Assembly: GCA_963730115.1 (NCBI GenBank)
Contig: CAVSQM010000012.1
Location: 930,001-994,000, forward strand
Direction: 5' to 3'
DNA from: DASQFQ01 sp963730115
GTDB lineage: Bacteria > Actinomycetota > Thermoleophilia > Solirubrobacterales > Solirubrobacteraceae
DNA length: 64,000 nucleotides
Each line of letters opens with the position of its first letter. The first letter of the stretch is position 1. Shown here one piece after another: positions 42,325-50,743 of this stretch. A program made the translations under genes and the position numbers. A model generated the notes under the pieces. The model searched no databases and was not told the DNA's origin. It was given only the letters and a program-made list of their open reading frames with translations.

Positions 42325-43545
42325 CTAGAGGTAGCCGGCCGGATTGACCGGCGCGCCGCCCACCCGCACCTCGAAGTGCAGGTGGTCGCCGAAGCAGTGG
42401 CCGGTGCAGCCGACGGAGCCGATGACCTGGCCCTGGCTCACGCTCGCCCCGTTGGAGGTCGCGTAGCTCGACTGGTGCGCGTAGCACGTCGAGACCCCGC
42501 CGCCGTGGCCGATGCAGGTGTAGTTGCCGTAGCCGCCCGTCCAGCCGAGCAGGATCACGCGGCCGGCCTTGGCGGCGCGGATCGGCGTGCCGGCCGGCAC
42601 CGCGATGTCGACGCCCGCGTGCAGCCGCCCCCAGCGCATGCCGAACGGCGAGACGACCGGGCCGTTGACCGGCCACACCATCCCGCCCGAGCCCGGCCGG
42701 ATCGGGCCGGCGGAAGACGGCGCCGTGCCGTTCTGGGCGGCCGCGAGCTTCGCCTGGATCGCCGCGTTCTCGCGCTCGAGCGCCGCGAGGTCGCCCTCCA
42801 GGTGCTGGCGGTCCTCGCGCGTGCTGGCCAGCGCGGTCGACTTGGCGGAGCGCACCTGGGCGAACGCATCGCGGCGGTCGACGAGCTGGCCCTTGACCTG
42901 CGCGACCGCGTCGCGGCGCTTCTCGATCGCGTTGGCGACCTTGATCTGGCGGTCCTCCAGCGAGTCGAGCCGCGCCTCGGTGCGCTTGGCTTCGGCCCGC
43001 GCGGTGCGCACGCGGTCGATGATCCGCGCGTCCTGGTCGGAGACGCGCTCCATGAACTCGGTGCGCTGCAGCAGGTCGGCGAAGCCGTCGGATTCGAGCA
43101 CGACGGTGACCACGTCGGGCTTGTCGGCCTTGTAGAGCTGGACGAGCCGGTCGGCCAGCGCCACCCGCGCCTCCGCGAGCCGCGCGCGCAGCCGCGCGAG
43201 CCGGATCCGCTCCTGCCGCAGCTCCTCCTGGATGCGCGCGAGCTCGGCCCGCTTGGCGTCGAGGTCGACCTGGATCGCCACCTGCTTGCGCTGCAGCACG
43301 GTGATGTCGCCCTGCAGCGTGTTGATGCGGCGGCTGTAGCGCGTGATCGTGGTCGAGAGCACGCGCTCGCGGCCCTTCTTCGCGTCGATCTGCTTCTTCT
43401 TCTGGTCGATCTGGCCGCCGATCGCCGCCGCCCGCGAGCGGGGCGAGCCCTCGGTGAGCATGGGCAGCGTCGCCCACAGGGCGAGCGGGAGCACTGCCAC
43501 CGCGATGAGGAGGCCGATCCGAGACTTGCGCATGCGGCGGGCCAC
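42325..43545 (-). CDS. M23-family peptidoglycan hydrolase with coiled-coil (EnvC/NlpD-like)
   Basis: A 406-residue secreted or membrane-anchored protein: one N-terminal hydrophobic segment (about 8-28), a long coiled coil (about 38-255) and a C-terminal LytM/M23 domain. Zinc-site motifs are HAGVDIAVPAG and, near the end, HLHFEV. Such proteins cut peptide cross-bridges or activate amidases at division. The GTG at 43545 follows GGAAGG at a 10-nt spacing. A c-di-AMP riboswitch lies upstream on the same strand. Confidence 0.92.
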   Translation of the reverse strand: MARRMRKSRIGLLIAVAVLPLALWATLPMLTEGSPRSRAAAIGGQIDQKKKQIDAKKGRERVLSTTITRYSRRINTLQGDITVLQRKQVAIQVDLDAKRAELARIQEELRQERIRLARLRARLAEARVALADRLVQLYKADKPDVVTVVLESDGFADLLQRTEFMERVSDQDARIIDRVRTARAEAKRTEARLDSLEDRQIKVANAIEKRRDAVAQVKGQLVDRRDAFAQVRSAKSTALASTREDRQHLEGDLAALERENAAIQAKLAAAQNGTAPSSAGPIRPGSGGMVWPVNGPVVSPFGMRWGRLHAGVDIAVPAGTPIRAAKAGRVILLGWTGGYGNYTCIGHGGGVSTCYAHQSSYATSNGASVSQGQVIGSVGCTGHCFGDHLHFEVRVGGAPVNPAGYL

Positions 43546-43599
43546 TCTAGGACGCCTTCCGCCCGGTCTCCAGCGACACGCACCCGCTTATGGAGCATG

Positions 43600-43622
43600 C
43601 AAGGAATCCTGCACTGTGCAGG
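43600..43622 (-). terminator. Hairpin between the riboswitch and the M23 gene
   Basis: CCTGCA and TGCAGG pair around CTG, extended by AATC/GATT. It lies between riboswitch and start codon and may be part of the expression platform. No T-run follows on the minus strand. Confidence 0.35.
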
Positions 43623-43664
43623 GATTTCTCCCTCGTGATCGACGCCGAGCCGTTCATATGACCT

Positions 43665-43785
43665 GGTGCCTACGGGGTTAGCTGACGGGCTCGCGCGCAA
43701 GCGCTACAGGAGCACCAGCTCCCGATTCGCCCCAGACCATCTGTGGGTCCCCCGCTTCCCTGACCGTTGCAGGGAATTCGGCGCG
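43665..43785 (-). promoter_or_regulatory. c-di-AMP riboswitch (ydaO/yuaA class)
   Basis: On the minus strand, in order: GCGGGGGACCCA, then TGGGGCGAATCGG, then GAGCCCGTCAGCTAACCCCG and TAGGC. These are the conserved blocks of the ydaO/yuaA riboswitch, with the variable stem between them. A second copy lies at 50612-50735. It controls the M23 hydrolase, a class of gene commonly under this riboswitch in actinobacteria. A TAATCT box at about 43789-43794 may be the -10 of its promoter. Confidence 0.88.
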
Positions 43786-43792
43786 GCGGAGA

Positions 43793-45310
43793 TTACCCCA
43801 AGTCGGTGAGCACGGCCAGCGCTGCGTTGCGGCCGTTGGCGGCGATCACGCTGCCGCCCGGGTGCGTGCCCGCACCGCAGAGATAGACGCCGTCGGCGCC
43901 GGTGCGGTAGGGCAGGCGCCGGTCCCACATGAACTCGGGCAGGCACTCGCCCTGGAAGATGTGGCCGCCGGTGAGGCCGATCTTGCGCTCGACGTCGGGC
44001 GGGGCGAGCGCCTCGCGCTCGACCACGAGCGAGCGGAATCCGGGCGCGAAGCGCTCGATCGAGTGCTCGACGCGGTCGGCCATCTCGTCCCGCCGCTCGT
44101 CCCACGTGCCCTGCGCGAGCTCGTAGGGCACGTACTGGCAGAACGCGCTCATCACGTGCCGGCCCTCGGGCGCGACGCTCGGGTCGGCGACGGTCTGGAA
44201 GTAGAGCTCGCACCAGAGCTCGTCGGCGACCTCGCCCTGCTGCGCGAGCCGGCAGGCGTCGTGCATCGCCTGCGCGCCGCGCATGCAGTTGACGGTCCCG
44301 CGCGTGGCGTGCTCGGCGGCGGGGAACTCGGGCAGGCCGGAGAGCGCGAAGTTGACCTTCAGCACCGGGCTCTCCATCGGCACGGCCTCGACGCGCGCGC
44401 GGAAGTCCGCCGGCGCGCCGCCGTCGAGCAGGGTGAGCGCGCGCCGGGCGTCGGCGTTGCAGACCACGGCGCGGGCGGCGATCGCGGTGCCGTCCTCGAG
44501 CTCGACGCCCTCGCCGGGCCGGATCGCGCCCACGGGCACCCCGGTGGCGACCACCGCACCGGCCTCCTCGGCCGCCCCGCGGAGCGCGAACGACACGTTC
44601 CCCATTCCGCCGCGGACGTAGGTCCAGGCGCCGGGGACACCGGTCAGCCGCCCGCTCGAGTGGTGCCAGGACACGTACGCGGTGCCGGGGTCGCGCGGCG
44701 AGGCGAACGTCCCGATCACGCCCTGGCCCGCCAGCGCGTCGACCACCCGCGGGGAGAAGAAGCGCTCGAGCATCGTCGTGAAGCTGTCCTCGAACACGGT
44801 CGCGATGGCGACCTCGTCGCCGCCGAGGCGCTGCTCGATCTCCGCGCGGCTCGGCGGCTCGGCCAGCCACAGGTCGTCGGGGCCGTCGGGGCGCAGCGCG
44901 TCGCGGATGCGGCGGATCAGCCCCGTGTACTCCTGGTACCCGCGGCCGTCGCCGACGCCGAGCTCCTCGACCGTGCGGTCCTCGTCGATCCACTCGGTGA
45001 ACGCGGTGCCGTCCTCGCGCGGGACCGTGATGTACGGGTCCTCGTCGCGGAGCGGGATCAGCTCGTACCCGTGGCGGTCGAGCCGGAGCTCGTCGACCAC
45101 CAGCGGATGCAGCAGGCCGGCCAGGTAGGCGCACGGCGAGATCGCGAAGCCCGGCCACGGCTCCTCGAGCGTGCAGGCCCCGCCGACCTGGTCGCGGCGC
45201 TCGAGCACGAGCACGCTGCGGCCGGCGCGGGCGAGGTAGGCGGCGGCGGTCAGGCCGTTGTGACCGGCTCCGACGATGACGACGTCCCACTGGCGAGCGG
45301 CGAGATTCAC
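43793..45310 (-). CDS. PYROXD2/phytoene-desaturase-like FAD oxidoreductase
   Basis: A 505-residue flavoprotein. The N terminus has the dinucleotide-binding VVIVGAGHNGLTAAAYLARAG and then LVLERRDQVGGAC. The C terminus has YLCGAGTHPGGSVIAANGRNAA, the FAD-binding end typical of phytoene dehydrogenase relatives. Homologues in this PYROXD2 group have unknown substrates; no carotenoid gene is near. GTG 45310 lies 6 nt after TAGGAT and is divergent from htpX. Confidence 0.87.
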   Translation of the reverse strand: MNLAARQWDVVIVGAGHNGLTAAAYLARAGRSVLVLERRDQVGGACTLEEPWPGFAISPCAYLAGLLHPLVVDELRLDRHGYELIPLRDEDPYITVPREDGTAFTEWIDEDRTVEELGVGDGRGYQEYTGLIRRIRDALRPDGPDDLWLAEPPSRAEIEQRLGGDEVAIATVFEDSFTTMLERFFSPRVVDALAGQGVIGTFASPRDPGTAYVSWHHSSGRLTGVPGAWTYVRGGMGNVSFALRGAAEEAGAVVATGVPVGAIRPGEGVELEDGTAIAARAVVCNADARRALTLLDGGAPADFRARVEAVPMESPVLKVNFALSGLPEFPAAEHATRGTVNCMRGAQAMHDACRLAQQGEVADELWCELYFQTVADPSVAPEGRHVMSAFCQYVPYELAQGTWDERRDEMADRVEHSIERFAPGFRSLVVEREALAPPDVERKIGLTGGHIFQGECLPEFMWDRRLPYRTGADGVYLCGAGTHPGGSVIAANGRNAALAVLTDLG

Positions 45311-45361
45311 GCACCGATCCTAAGCAGTCCGTAATTTCACTGGAGTCGCGGTCGCAGCGGC

Positions 45362-45368
45362 TTATACT
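45362..45368 (+). promoter_or_regulatory. -10 box for htpX
   Basis: TTATACT lies 11 nt before the ATG, with TGGAGT 16 nt upstream as a possible -35. The mRNA leader would be very short. Confidence 0.4.
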
Positions 45369-45379
45369 TCGTAAGCACC

Positions 45380-46285
45380 ATGGCAAAGCCAAACTCATTC
45401 GGCAAGGACACCGGGCTCCAGATCCGGATGACCTTCGTGTTCTTCCTGCTCGGCGCGCTCTACGTCGCGCTCGTCGTCGCCCTGCTCGCCAGCGGCGTCA
45501 ACGGCGTCACCGTCGCGTTCATCGCCGGCGGCCTGGCGCTGTTCCAGCTCTTCGGCTCCGACAAGCTCGCGCTGCGCGCGATGGGCGCCCGCGAGGTCAC
45601 GCCCCAGCAGGCACCGGAGCTGCACGCGATGATCGACCGCCTGTGCGTGCAGGCCGACCTGCCGAAGCCCAAGGTGGCAGTCGCCGACACCCGGATGCCG
45701 AACGCGTTCGCGCTCGGCCGCTCGCCGAAGTCGGCGACGGTGTGCGCGACCACCGGGATCATGGAGCTCCTCTCCCCCGCGGAGCTCGAAGGCGTGATGG
45801 CCCACGAGCTGACCCACGTCGCCAACCGCGACGTGCTCGTCATGACGCTGGCCGGCTTCTTCGCCACGATCGCCGCGTACATCGTCCAGTTCGGCTTCTT
45901 CTTCGGCGGTGGCAGCGGCTACGGCGACGACGACGACAACCCGAGCTTCCTCGTGCTGTTCCTCGTCTCGCTGGCCGTCTACGTGATCTCGTTCTTCCTC
46001 ATGCAGGCGCTCTCGCGCTACCGCGAGTTCGCCGCCGACCGTGGCGCCGCCCTGATCACGGGCCGCCCGAGCGCGCTCGCCTCCGCCCTGATGCGGATCT
46101 CGAGCGGCATGGAGCGGATCCCGCAGCAGGACCTGCGCGCGTCGAGCGAGCTGAGCGCGTTCTACATCTTCCCGCCCGGCGTGAAGGGCTCGATCTCGGG
46201 CCTGTTCGCGACGCACCCGCCGATGGAGAAGCGGATCGCAGCGCTGCAGCGTCTCGAGTCACAGCTCCAGGGTCGCCTCACGTAA
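45380..46285 (+). CDS. htpX: Zinc metalloprotease HtpX
   Basis: A 301-residue M48 membrane protease with two N-terminal transmembrane helices (about 12-55), the zinc site VMAHELTHVANRD at about 138-150, two further helices, and the Glu in YREFAADRGAA as third ligand. It degrades damaged membrane proteins. HtpX acts with the phage-shock system in many bacteria, and here it is followed by pspAB. Confidence 0.94.
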   Translation: MAKPNSFGKDTGLQIRMTFVFFLLGALYVALVVALLASGVNGVTVAFIAGGLALFQLFGSDKLALRAMGAREVTPQQAPELHAMIDRLCVQADLPKPKVAVADTRMPNAFALGRSPKSATVCATTGIMELLSPAELEGVMAHELTHVANRDVLVMTLAGFFATIAAYIVQFGFFFGGGSGYGDDDDNPSFLVLFLVSLAVYVISFFLMQALSRYREFAADRGAALITGRPSALASALMRISSGMERIPQQDLRASSELSAFYIFPPGVKGSISGLFATHPPMEKRIAALQRLESQLQGRLT

Positions 46286-46297
46286 CCTGAGGGGCCG

Positions 46298-46867
46298 ATG
46301 GGCTTCCTCGACGTTCTCACCGGCAAGCGCAAGATCAAGGGGCCGGCGCCCGATCGCGTGTTCGCGATGGCGACCGCCGGCCCCGTGCTCGAGATGTCGA
46401 TGGCCCTCAAGCCCGGCAAGGCGGCGATCGTCTTCCAGCCGCTGGCGACCAGCGACTTCGACGCCATCGTCGCCGACATGGAAGAGGTCCTGAAGGGCAC
46501 CGGCGACGAGCTCGGCACCACGATCGAGAAGCAGGACGACAAGTTCGGCTATCGCTGGATGATCCTCGCCGACCCCGAGTTCGAGGACCTCGTCGTCGGC
46601 GTCAACGGCGTCTCGACCGCGCTCCAGGCGGGCGGCTACGGCGACCGCGTGCTGGCGGCCGTGTTCGCCTTCCGCGACGCCCACGACAAGCCGGTCTACT
46701 GGATCTACAACTACAAGCGCGGCGCGTTCTACCCGTTCGTGCCGTCCGGCGGCGCGCAGCAGCGCGACTCCGAGCGCGAGCTTCAGCTGCAGGCCCAGAT
46801 CGGCGCCGAGCTGCCGATCGAGGCGGAGCTCGAGCGCTGGTTCCCGCTCTGGGACATCCCGATCTAG
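46298..46867 (+). CDS. pspAB: PspA-associated protein PspAB
   Basis: A 189-residue protein starting MGFLDVLTGKRKIKGP, with WIYNYKRGAFYPFVPSG and a C-terminal LPIEAELERWFPLWDIP. These are the hallmarks of the actinobacterial PspAB family, which accompanies HtpX and PspA. The biochemical role is not known. It is 12 bp after htpX and probably cotranscribed; TAACCT lies 9 nt upstream of its ATG, so its own leaderless transcript is also possible. Confidence 0.88.
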   Translation: MGFLDVLTGKRKIKGPAPDRVFAMATAGPVLEMSMALKPGKAAIVFQPLATSDFDAIVADMEEVLKGTGDELGTTIEKQDDKFGYRWMILADPEFEDLVVGVNGVSTALQAGGYGDRVLAAVFAFRDAHDKPVYWIYNYKRGAFYPFVPSGGAQQRDSERELQLQAQIGAELPIEAELERWFPLWDIPI

Positions 46868-47146
46868 CTAGTCCGGGATCAGGCCCTCGCCGGTGAACTC
46901 CTCCGACGCCTCGACGAACGAGGTGTCGGGCGGCGGGAGGATGACGTCGGAGCCCTCGAGCTCGTCGGCCTCGACCAGGCTGCCCTCCGCGCGCACGAGC
47001 GCGAGCAGCTGCTCGAAGCGCTCGTGGAAGGAGTCCTCGTCCCCGGCGTCGACCGCCTCCACGACGGAGTTGTCGAGGTCGTTGAGGCGGTCGGCTTGCT
47101 CGTCGGGGAAGTGGTACTGGCCCTCGGTCGCGATCCGGACGATCAC
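46868..47146 (-). CDS. pspAA: PspA-associated protein PspAA
   Basis: A 92-residue protein starting MIVRIATEGQYHFPDEQADRL, the PspAA family opening, with an acidic Pro-rich C terminus. It is encoded directly after pspA with a 4-nt overlap (ATGA-type) and convergent to pspAB with no gap. Its role is to assist PspA, with details unknown. Confidence 0.87.
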   Translation of the reverse strand: MIVRIATEGQYHFPDEQADRLNDLDNSVVEAVDAGDEDSFHERFEQLLALVRAEGSLVEADELEGSDVILPPPDTSFVEASEEFTGEGLIPD

Positions 47147-47916
47147 GCCTGGCCCTCCTGCTGCTGCTTCTCGCCTTCCTCGAGCGCGGGCGACTCCTCG
47201 GCGCTGCCCTGGCCGAGCTCGGCCTTCATGCGCTCGAGGTCGTCGTCGACCTGGCTCTGGGAGGTCAGCTCGTGGAGCTGGCGGTCGATGTCGTCCTGGC
47301 CGGAGCCGAGCGCGAGGTTGTCGTCGAAGGCGCCGGCTGCCTCGAGCTCCTCCATCGCGCCGGCGCGGGCGCGCATGCCCTCGGTCTTGTCGACGGCGCG
47401 CTGCATCGCGAGCCCGACGTCGGCCATCTCCTCGCCCACGCCGGTGGCGGCCTCGGAGATCTTCACGGAGGCCTCGGCGGCCGAGTACTGCGCCTTGATG
47501 ACCTCCTTCTTGGTCCGGAACTGGTCGATCTTCGTCCGCAGCTGCTGCTCCTTCTGGATCAGCGTCTGCTGCTGCTGCTCGAGCTCGGCGACCTGCTGGT
47601 CGAGCGACTGCAGCTCGCCCTGGGCGAACTGCTTGCGCTCGAGCGCGGTGCGCGCGAGGTCCTCCTTGCCGGCCGACAGCGCCTGGCGAGCCTGCGTGTC
47701 GAGCTTGACGACCTGCTGCTCGAGCTTCGACTGCTGGAGCTGCAGGCGCTTCTTGGACGTCACGACATCGGCGATGCCCTTCTTGACGTTCTGCAGCAGC
47801 TCCATCTGGCGCTGGTACGAGTACTCGAGCGTCTCGCCCGGATCCTCTGCGCGATCGAGGAGCTTGTTGATCTTCGCCTTGATGACGGTGGACATCCGTC
47901 CGCCCATGCCGGCCAA
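47143..47916 (-). CDS. pspA: Phage shock protein A (PspA/IM30 family)
   Basis: A 257-residue coiled-coil protein. KAKINKLLDRAEDPGETLEY is the N-terminal family motif, followed by heptad repeats rich in Gln, Lys and Glu from about 50 to 190 and an acidic tail. PspA forms ESCRT-III-like assemblies that support damaged membranes. TTG 47916 is chosen because CAGGGAGG lies 5 nt upstream; internal ATGs at 47907 and 47895 are possible. Promoter shared with the divergent thioesterase gene. Confidence 0.93.
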   Translation of the reverse strand: MAGMGGRMSTVIKAKINKLLDRAEDPGETLEYSYQRQMELLQNVKKGIADVVTSKKRLQLQQSKLEQQVVKLDTQARQALSAGKEDLARTALERKQFAQGELQSLDQQVAELEQQQQTLIQKEQQLRTKIDQFRTKKEVIKAQYSAAEASVKISEAATGVGEEMADVGLAMQRAVDKTEGMRARAGAMEELEAAGAFDDNLALGSGQDDIDRQLHELTSQSQVDDDLERMKAELGQGSAEESPALEEGEKQQQEGQA

Positions 47917-47958
47917 CGTGGCCTCCCTGTGAAAGTTCGTGATCCTCGGTGCCGCGAT

Positions 47959-47966
47959 GGTATACC
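47959..47966. promoter_or_regulatory. Palindromic -10 box shared by divergent genes
   Basis: GGTATACC reads the same on both strands, giving TATACC in each direction. On the plus strand it stands 7 nt before the thioesterase GTG; on the minus strand it stands 42 nt before the pspA start. Confidence 0.5.
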
Positions 47967-47973
47967 CCGGCCC

Positions 47974-48453
47974 GTGGAGCCTCGGCCCGTCGCGCATTCG
48001 CTGTCCGTCCTCGTGCACTGGCTGGGCCCGACCGACCTCAACTCGGCCGGCTTCGTGCACGGCGGCGTGATCATGAAGCTGTGCGACCAGGTCGCGGGCC
48101 TGGCGGGCGTGCGCCACTCCGGCGGCCGGGTGGTGACGGCGGGGATGGACCGCATGTCGTTCAACGAGCCGATCCACATCGGCGAGCTGCTGACGCTGCG
48201 CGCGTCGGTCAACGCCGTCTGGCGCACCTCGATGGAGGTCGGGGTGCGCGTGGAGGCCGAGCGGCCGGCGGTGGGGACGGTGCGCCACACCAACTCCGCC
48301 TACCTGACCATGGTCGCCGTCGACGACGCGGGCCGGCCGCGCGAGGTGGCGCCGCTGCTGGTCACCGGGGAGGTCGAGGAGCGGCGCGAGCGGGCCGCCC
48401 AGACGCGGCGCCGCAACCGCCTGGCAGAGCGTGACGAGATCGTCGGCGGTTGA
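47974..48453 (+). CDS. Acyl-CoA thioesterase (hotdog fold)
   Basis: A 159-residue hotdog-fold enzyme with NSAGFVHGGVIMKLCDQVAG, in which the HGG and Asp are the usual catalytic site of the YciA/ACOT group, and VTAGMDRMSFNEPIHIGELL. It hydrolyses acyl-CoA to free acid and CoA; chain length is not predictable. GTG 47974 stands 7 nt after TATACC, so the transcript is probably leaderless. Confidence 0.88.
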   Translation: MEPRPVAHSLSVLVHWLGPTDLNSAGFVHGGVIMKLCDQVAGLAGVRHSGGRVVTAGMDRMSFNEPIHIGELLTLRASVNAVWRTSMEVGVRVEAERPAVGTVRHTNSAYLTMVAVDDAGRPREVAPLLVTGEVEERRERAAQTRRRNRLAERDEIVGG

Positions 48454-48474
48454 GAACCGGTGAACCGGGGGTAA
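48449..48474 (+). promoter_or_regulatory. SigB/SigF-type promoter for the dicarboxylate symporter gene
   Basis: GTTG (48449-48452), 16 nt, GGGTAA (48469-48474), 10 nt before the GTG at 48485. The spacer length equals that of the sites in the first 8 kb. Confidence 0.45.
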
Positions 48475-48484
48475 CCCGGTTTAC

Positions 48485-49912
48485 GTGGCGGAGCAAGGGG
48501 AGGCGCAGCCGCAGGACCAGGAGCGCACTCCGCTGTACAAGCAGCTGTGGTTCTGGGTGCTCATCGCGATCGTGGCCGGGATCATCTTCGGCCTCGTCGC
48601 CCAGGAAGCCGCGCTGAAGGCGCAGTGGCTCGCCGAGGCCTTCATCCAGGTCATCAAGGCGGTCACCGGCCCGGTCATCTTCGTCACCGTCGTCATCGGC
48701 ATCGCCGCGCTGGGCGACATGGCGCGCGCGGGCGGCCTTGCCGCCAAGGCGCTCGGCTACTTCTTCACGATGACGGTCATCGCGCTCGGCCTCGGCCTGC
48801 TGGCCGGCAACCTCGTCAAGCCGGGCTCCGGCTTCGAGGGCGAGGTCTCCGCCTCCGCAAAGGAAGACGCCAAGGCCTCGATCGACGAAGCCGGCGGCGA
48901 CCAGGGCATCGTCGCGTTCATCACCGACGACCTCCTGCCGACCAGCTTCGTCGCGCCGTTCGTCGAGAACGAGATCCTGCGCGTGCTGATCCTCGCGCTG
49001 CTCGTGGCCGCGGCCGTCTCCGGGCTCCCGCAGGAGCAGCGCGAGAAGGTCGTCAGCGTCTTCGAGTACGCCGCCGAGATCATCTTCCGCGTCATCCGCC
49101 TGATCATGTGGGCCGCGCCGCTCGGCGCGTTCGGCGGCATGGCGTTCACGGTCGCGAAGTTCGGCAGCAGCTCGCTGACCAGCCTCGGCGTGCTGATGGC
49201 GACGTTCTGGGGCACCTGCGCGATCTTCGTGTTCGTGGTCCTGGGAACGGTCGCGCGACTGTCGGGCTTCTCGATCCTCCGTCTCATACGCCTGATCCGC
49301 GACGAGCTGCTGATCATCGTCGGCACATCGTCGTCCGAGACCGTGCTGCCGCGGCTGCTGGCCAAGCTCCAGGCCGCCGGCGCGTCGCGCCAGGTCGTCG
49401 GCGTGGTGCTGCCCACGGGCTACTCGTTCAACCTCGACGGCACCTGCATCTACCTGACGCTGGGCGCGCTGTTCATCGTCCAGGCCGCGGGACAGGACAT
49501 GCCGCTGGCGACCCAGATCGGCCTGCTCGCGCTGATGGTCCTGACCTCCAAGGGCGCGGCGGGCATCACCGGCGCCGGCCTCGTGACCCTGACCGCGTCG
49601 CTGCAGGCGTTCGGCGGCGACTACTTCTCCGCCGAGGCGATCGCCGTCGGCATCGCGCTCGTGGTCGGCATCGACCGCATCATGAGCGAGGGCCGCGCGC
49701 TGACGAACGCGATCGGCAACTCGACCGCGGTGATGGTGATCGCGAAGTGGCAGGGCGAGCTTGACGAGGAGCAGTTCCAACGCACGCTGCGAGATCCCCG
49801 GGAGGTCGAGCGGGCGACCGACCAGGCGCACGCCGGCGGCGTCTCGACCGGGCGCTTCAAGCGCGTCGAGTCACAGCAGGAGCCGGCGGCCGTGCCGGCG
49901 TCCTCCTCCTGA
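48485..49912 (+). CDS. Dicarboxylate/amino acid:cation symporter (SDF family)
   Basis: A 475-residue transporter with about eight helices and two hairpins. The Ser-rich hairpin is GTSSSETVLPRLLAKL, the substrate-binding region is LPTGYSFNLDGTCIYLTL, and the second hairpin region is TSKGAAGITGAGLVTL. It imports C4-dicarboxylates or Glu/Asp with Na+ or H+. The C terminus is a 50-residue soluble tail. A GGGTAA box with GTTG 16 nt upstream suggests SigB-type control. Confidence 0.93.
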   Translation: MAEQGEAQPQDQERTPLYKQLWFWVLIAIVAGIIFGLVAQEAALKAQWLAEAFIQVIKAVTGPVIFVTVVIGIAALGDMARAGGLAAKALGYFFTMTVIALGLGLLAGNLVKPGSGFEGEVSASAKEDAKASIDEAGGDQGIVAFITDDLLPTSFVAPFVENEILRVLILALLVAAAVSGLPQEQREKVVSVFEYAAEIIFRVIRLIMWAAPLGAFGGMAFTVAKFGSSSLTSLGVLMATFWGTCAIFVFVVLGTVARLSGFSILRLIRLIRDELLIIVGTSSSETVLPRLLAKLQAAGASRQVVGVVLPTGYSFNLDGTCIYLTLGALFIVQAAGQDMPLATQIGLLALMVLTSKGAAGITGAGLVTLTASLQAFGGDYFSAEAIAVGIALVVGIDRIMSEGRALTNAIGNSTAVMVIAKWQGELDEEQFQRTLRDPREVERATDQAHAGGVSTGRFKRVESQQEPAAVPASSS

Positions 49913-49926
49913 GCCCCGCCGAGCGC

Positions 49927-49973
49927 GGGCAAGGGGGCGCCGCCCGCTTCGAGCGAGCGCCCCACCCCTGCCC
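49927..49973. terminator. Bidirectional hairpin terminator
   Basis: GGGCA...GGGCGC (49927-49940) pairs with GCGCCC...TGCCC (49957-49973), with a bulge. It lies between the convergent symporter and NlpC/P60 genes. Confidence 0.5.
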
Positions 49974-49991
49974 TCTTGCCTGGAGGGACGT

Positions 49992-50594
49992 CTAGAAGCC
50001 GCGCGGGTGGCGGAGCTTGTAGCCCGCCGACGGGCGGCCCTTGGCGCGCCAGCGCGGGCCCTTGCCGCCACCGGCGCCGGCCGAGCTGGTGTCGAGCCGG
50101 AGCCCCGCGATCACGACGTAGGCGTGACCGGGGTTCGTGTAGACCGTGATCCACGTGCCCGGGCCCTTCAGGCCCCAGCGCATGAAGGACGACGAGTCGA
50201 GCGGGCGCTTCAGCAGGCTCGCCGCGTTGAGCGCGAACGAGACGGTGCCGGAGCAGTCATAGCCGCGGCGCGAGATGAACGACTTGTGGCCGCCGCCGTA
50301 CTTGTAGGGCAGGTGCTGGATCGTGTTGGCCGCCCAGATCGCGTTCTGGACCTGCGGCGGCGCGTCGGCCGGCGCGGCCGCGCTGCCGTCGGGCAGGAGC
50401 ACGGCGCGCACGCCGGGCACGATCGGCTGCGGCTGCCCCAGCGGGACCGTGCTCGGGTCCGGCGGCGGGGGCGGCGGCGGCGTGTAGGTGGCTCCGCCGG
50501 TCGGCGCGTCGGCAAACGCAGCCGCAGGGGCGAGGGCGCACAACATCAAGCTGAAAACGACAAGGCGAAAGCCCCGTGCGGCGGTCCGAACCAT
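49992..50594 (-). CDS. Secreted NlpC/P60-type cell-wall hydrolase
   Basis: A 200-residue exported protein: signal peptide (about 1-30), a Pro-rich linker (about 33-52), and an NlpC/P60 domain with the catalytic Cys in YKYGGGHKSFISRRGYDCSG and the His in PGHAYVVIAG. It cuts peptidoglycan stem peptides. The ATG follows AAAGAGAAG. A c-di-AMP riboswitch lies immediately upstream, a common arrangement for wall hydrolases in actinobacteria. Confidence 0.9.
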   Translation of the reverse strand: MVRTAARGFRLVVFSLMLCALAPAAAFADAPTGGATYTPPPPPPPDPSTVPLGQPQPIVPGVRAVLLPDGSAAAPADAPPQVQNAIWAANTIQHLPYKYGGGHKSFISRRGYDCSGTVSFALNAASLLKRPLDSSSFMRWGLKGPGTWITVYTNPGHAYVVIAGLRLDTSSAGAGGGKGPRWRAKGRPSAGYKLRHPRGF

Positions 50595-50611
50595 GAAACT
50601 TCTCTTTCGTC

Positions 50612-50735
50612 GGCCTACGGGGTTAGCTGACGGGCTACCGCTGAAAGAGCTCGCGGCTCGGATCGCTCAGGATCCAACTCGCCCCACACAACTGGGTCCC
50701 CCGCTGCCCGGCATGACTCCGGACACTCGGCGTTG
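50612..50735 (-). promoter_or_regulatory. c-di-AMP riboswitch (ydaO/yuaA class), second copy
   Basis: On the minus strand, in order: GCGGGGGACCCA, GTGTGGGGCGAGTTGG, GATCCTGAGCGATCC, and GTAGCCCGTCAGCTAACCCC with GTAGGC. These match the copy at 43665-43785 block for block. The 3' end lies about 18 nt before the NlpC/P60 start codon and close to its ribosome-binding site, so translation could be the controlled step. Confidence 0.88.
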
Positions 50736-50743
50736 GCGCGGCA

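Noticed and set aside
43669..43700. Plus-strand riboswitch reading of GCCTACGGGGTTAGCTGACGG
   Set aside because: The conserved blocks are in the right order only on the minus strand, where a wall-hydrolase gene follows. The same holds at 50612-50735.
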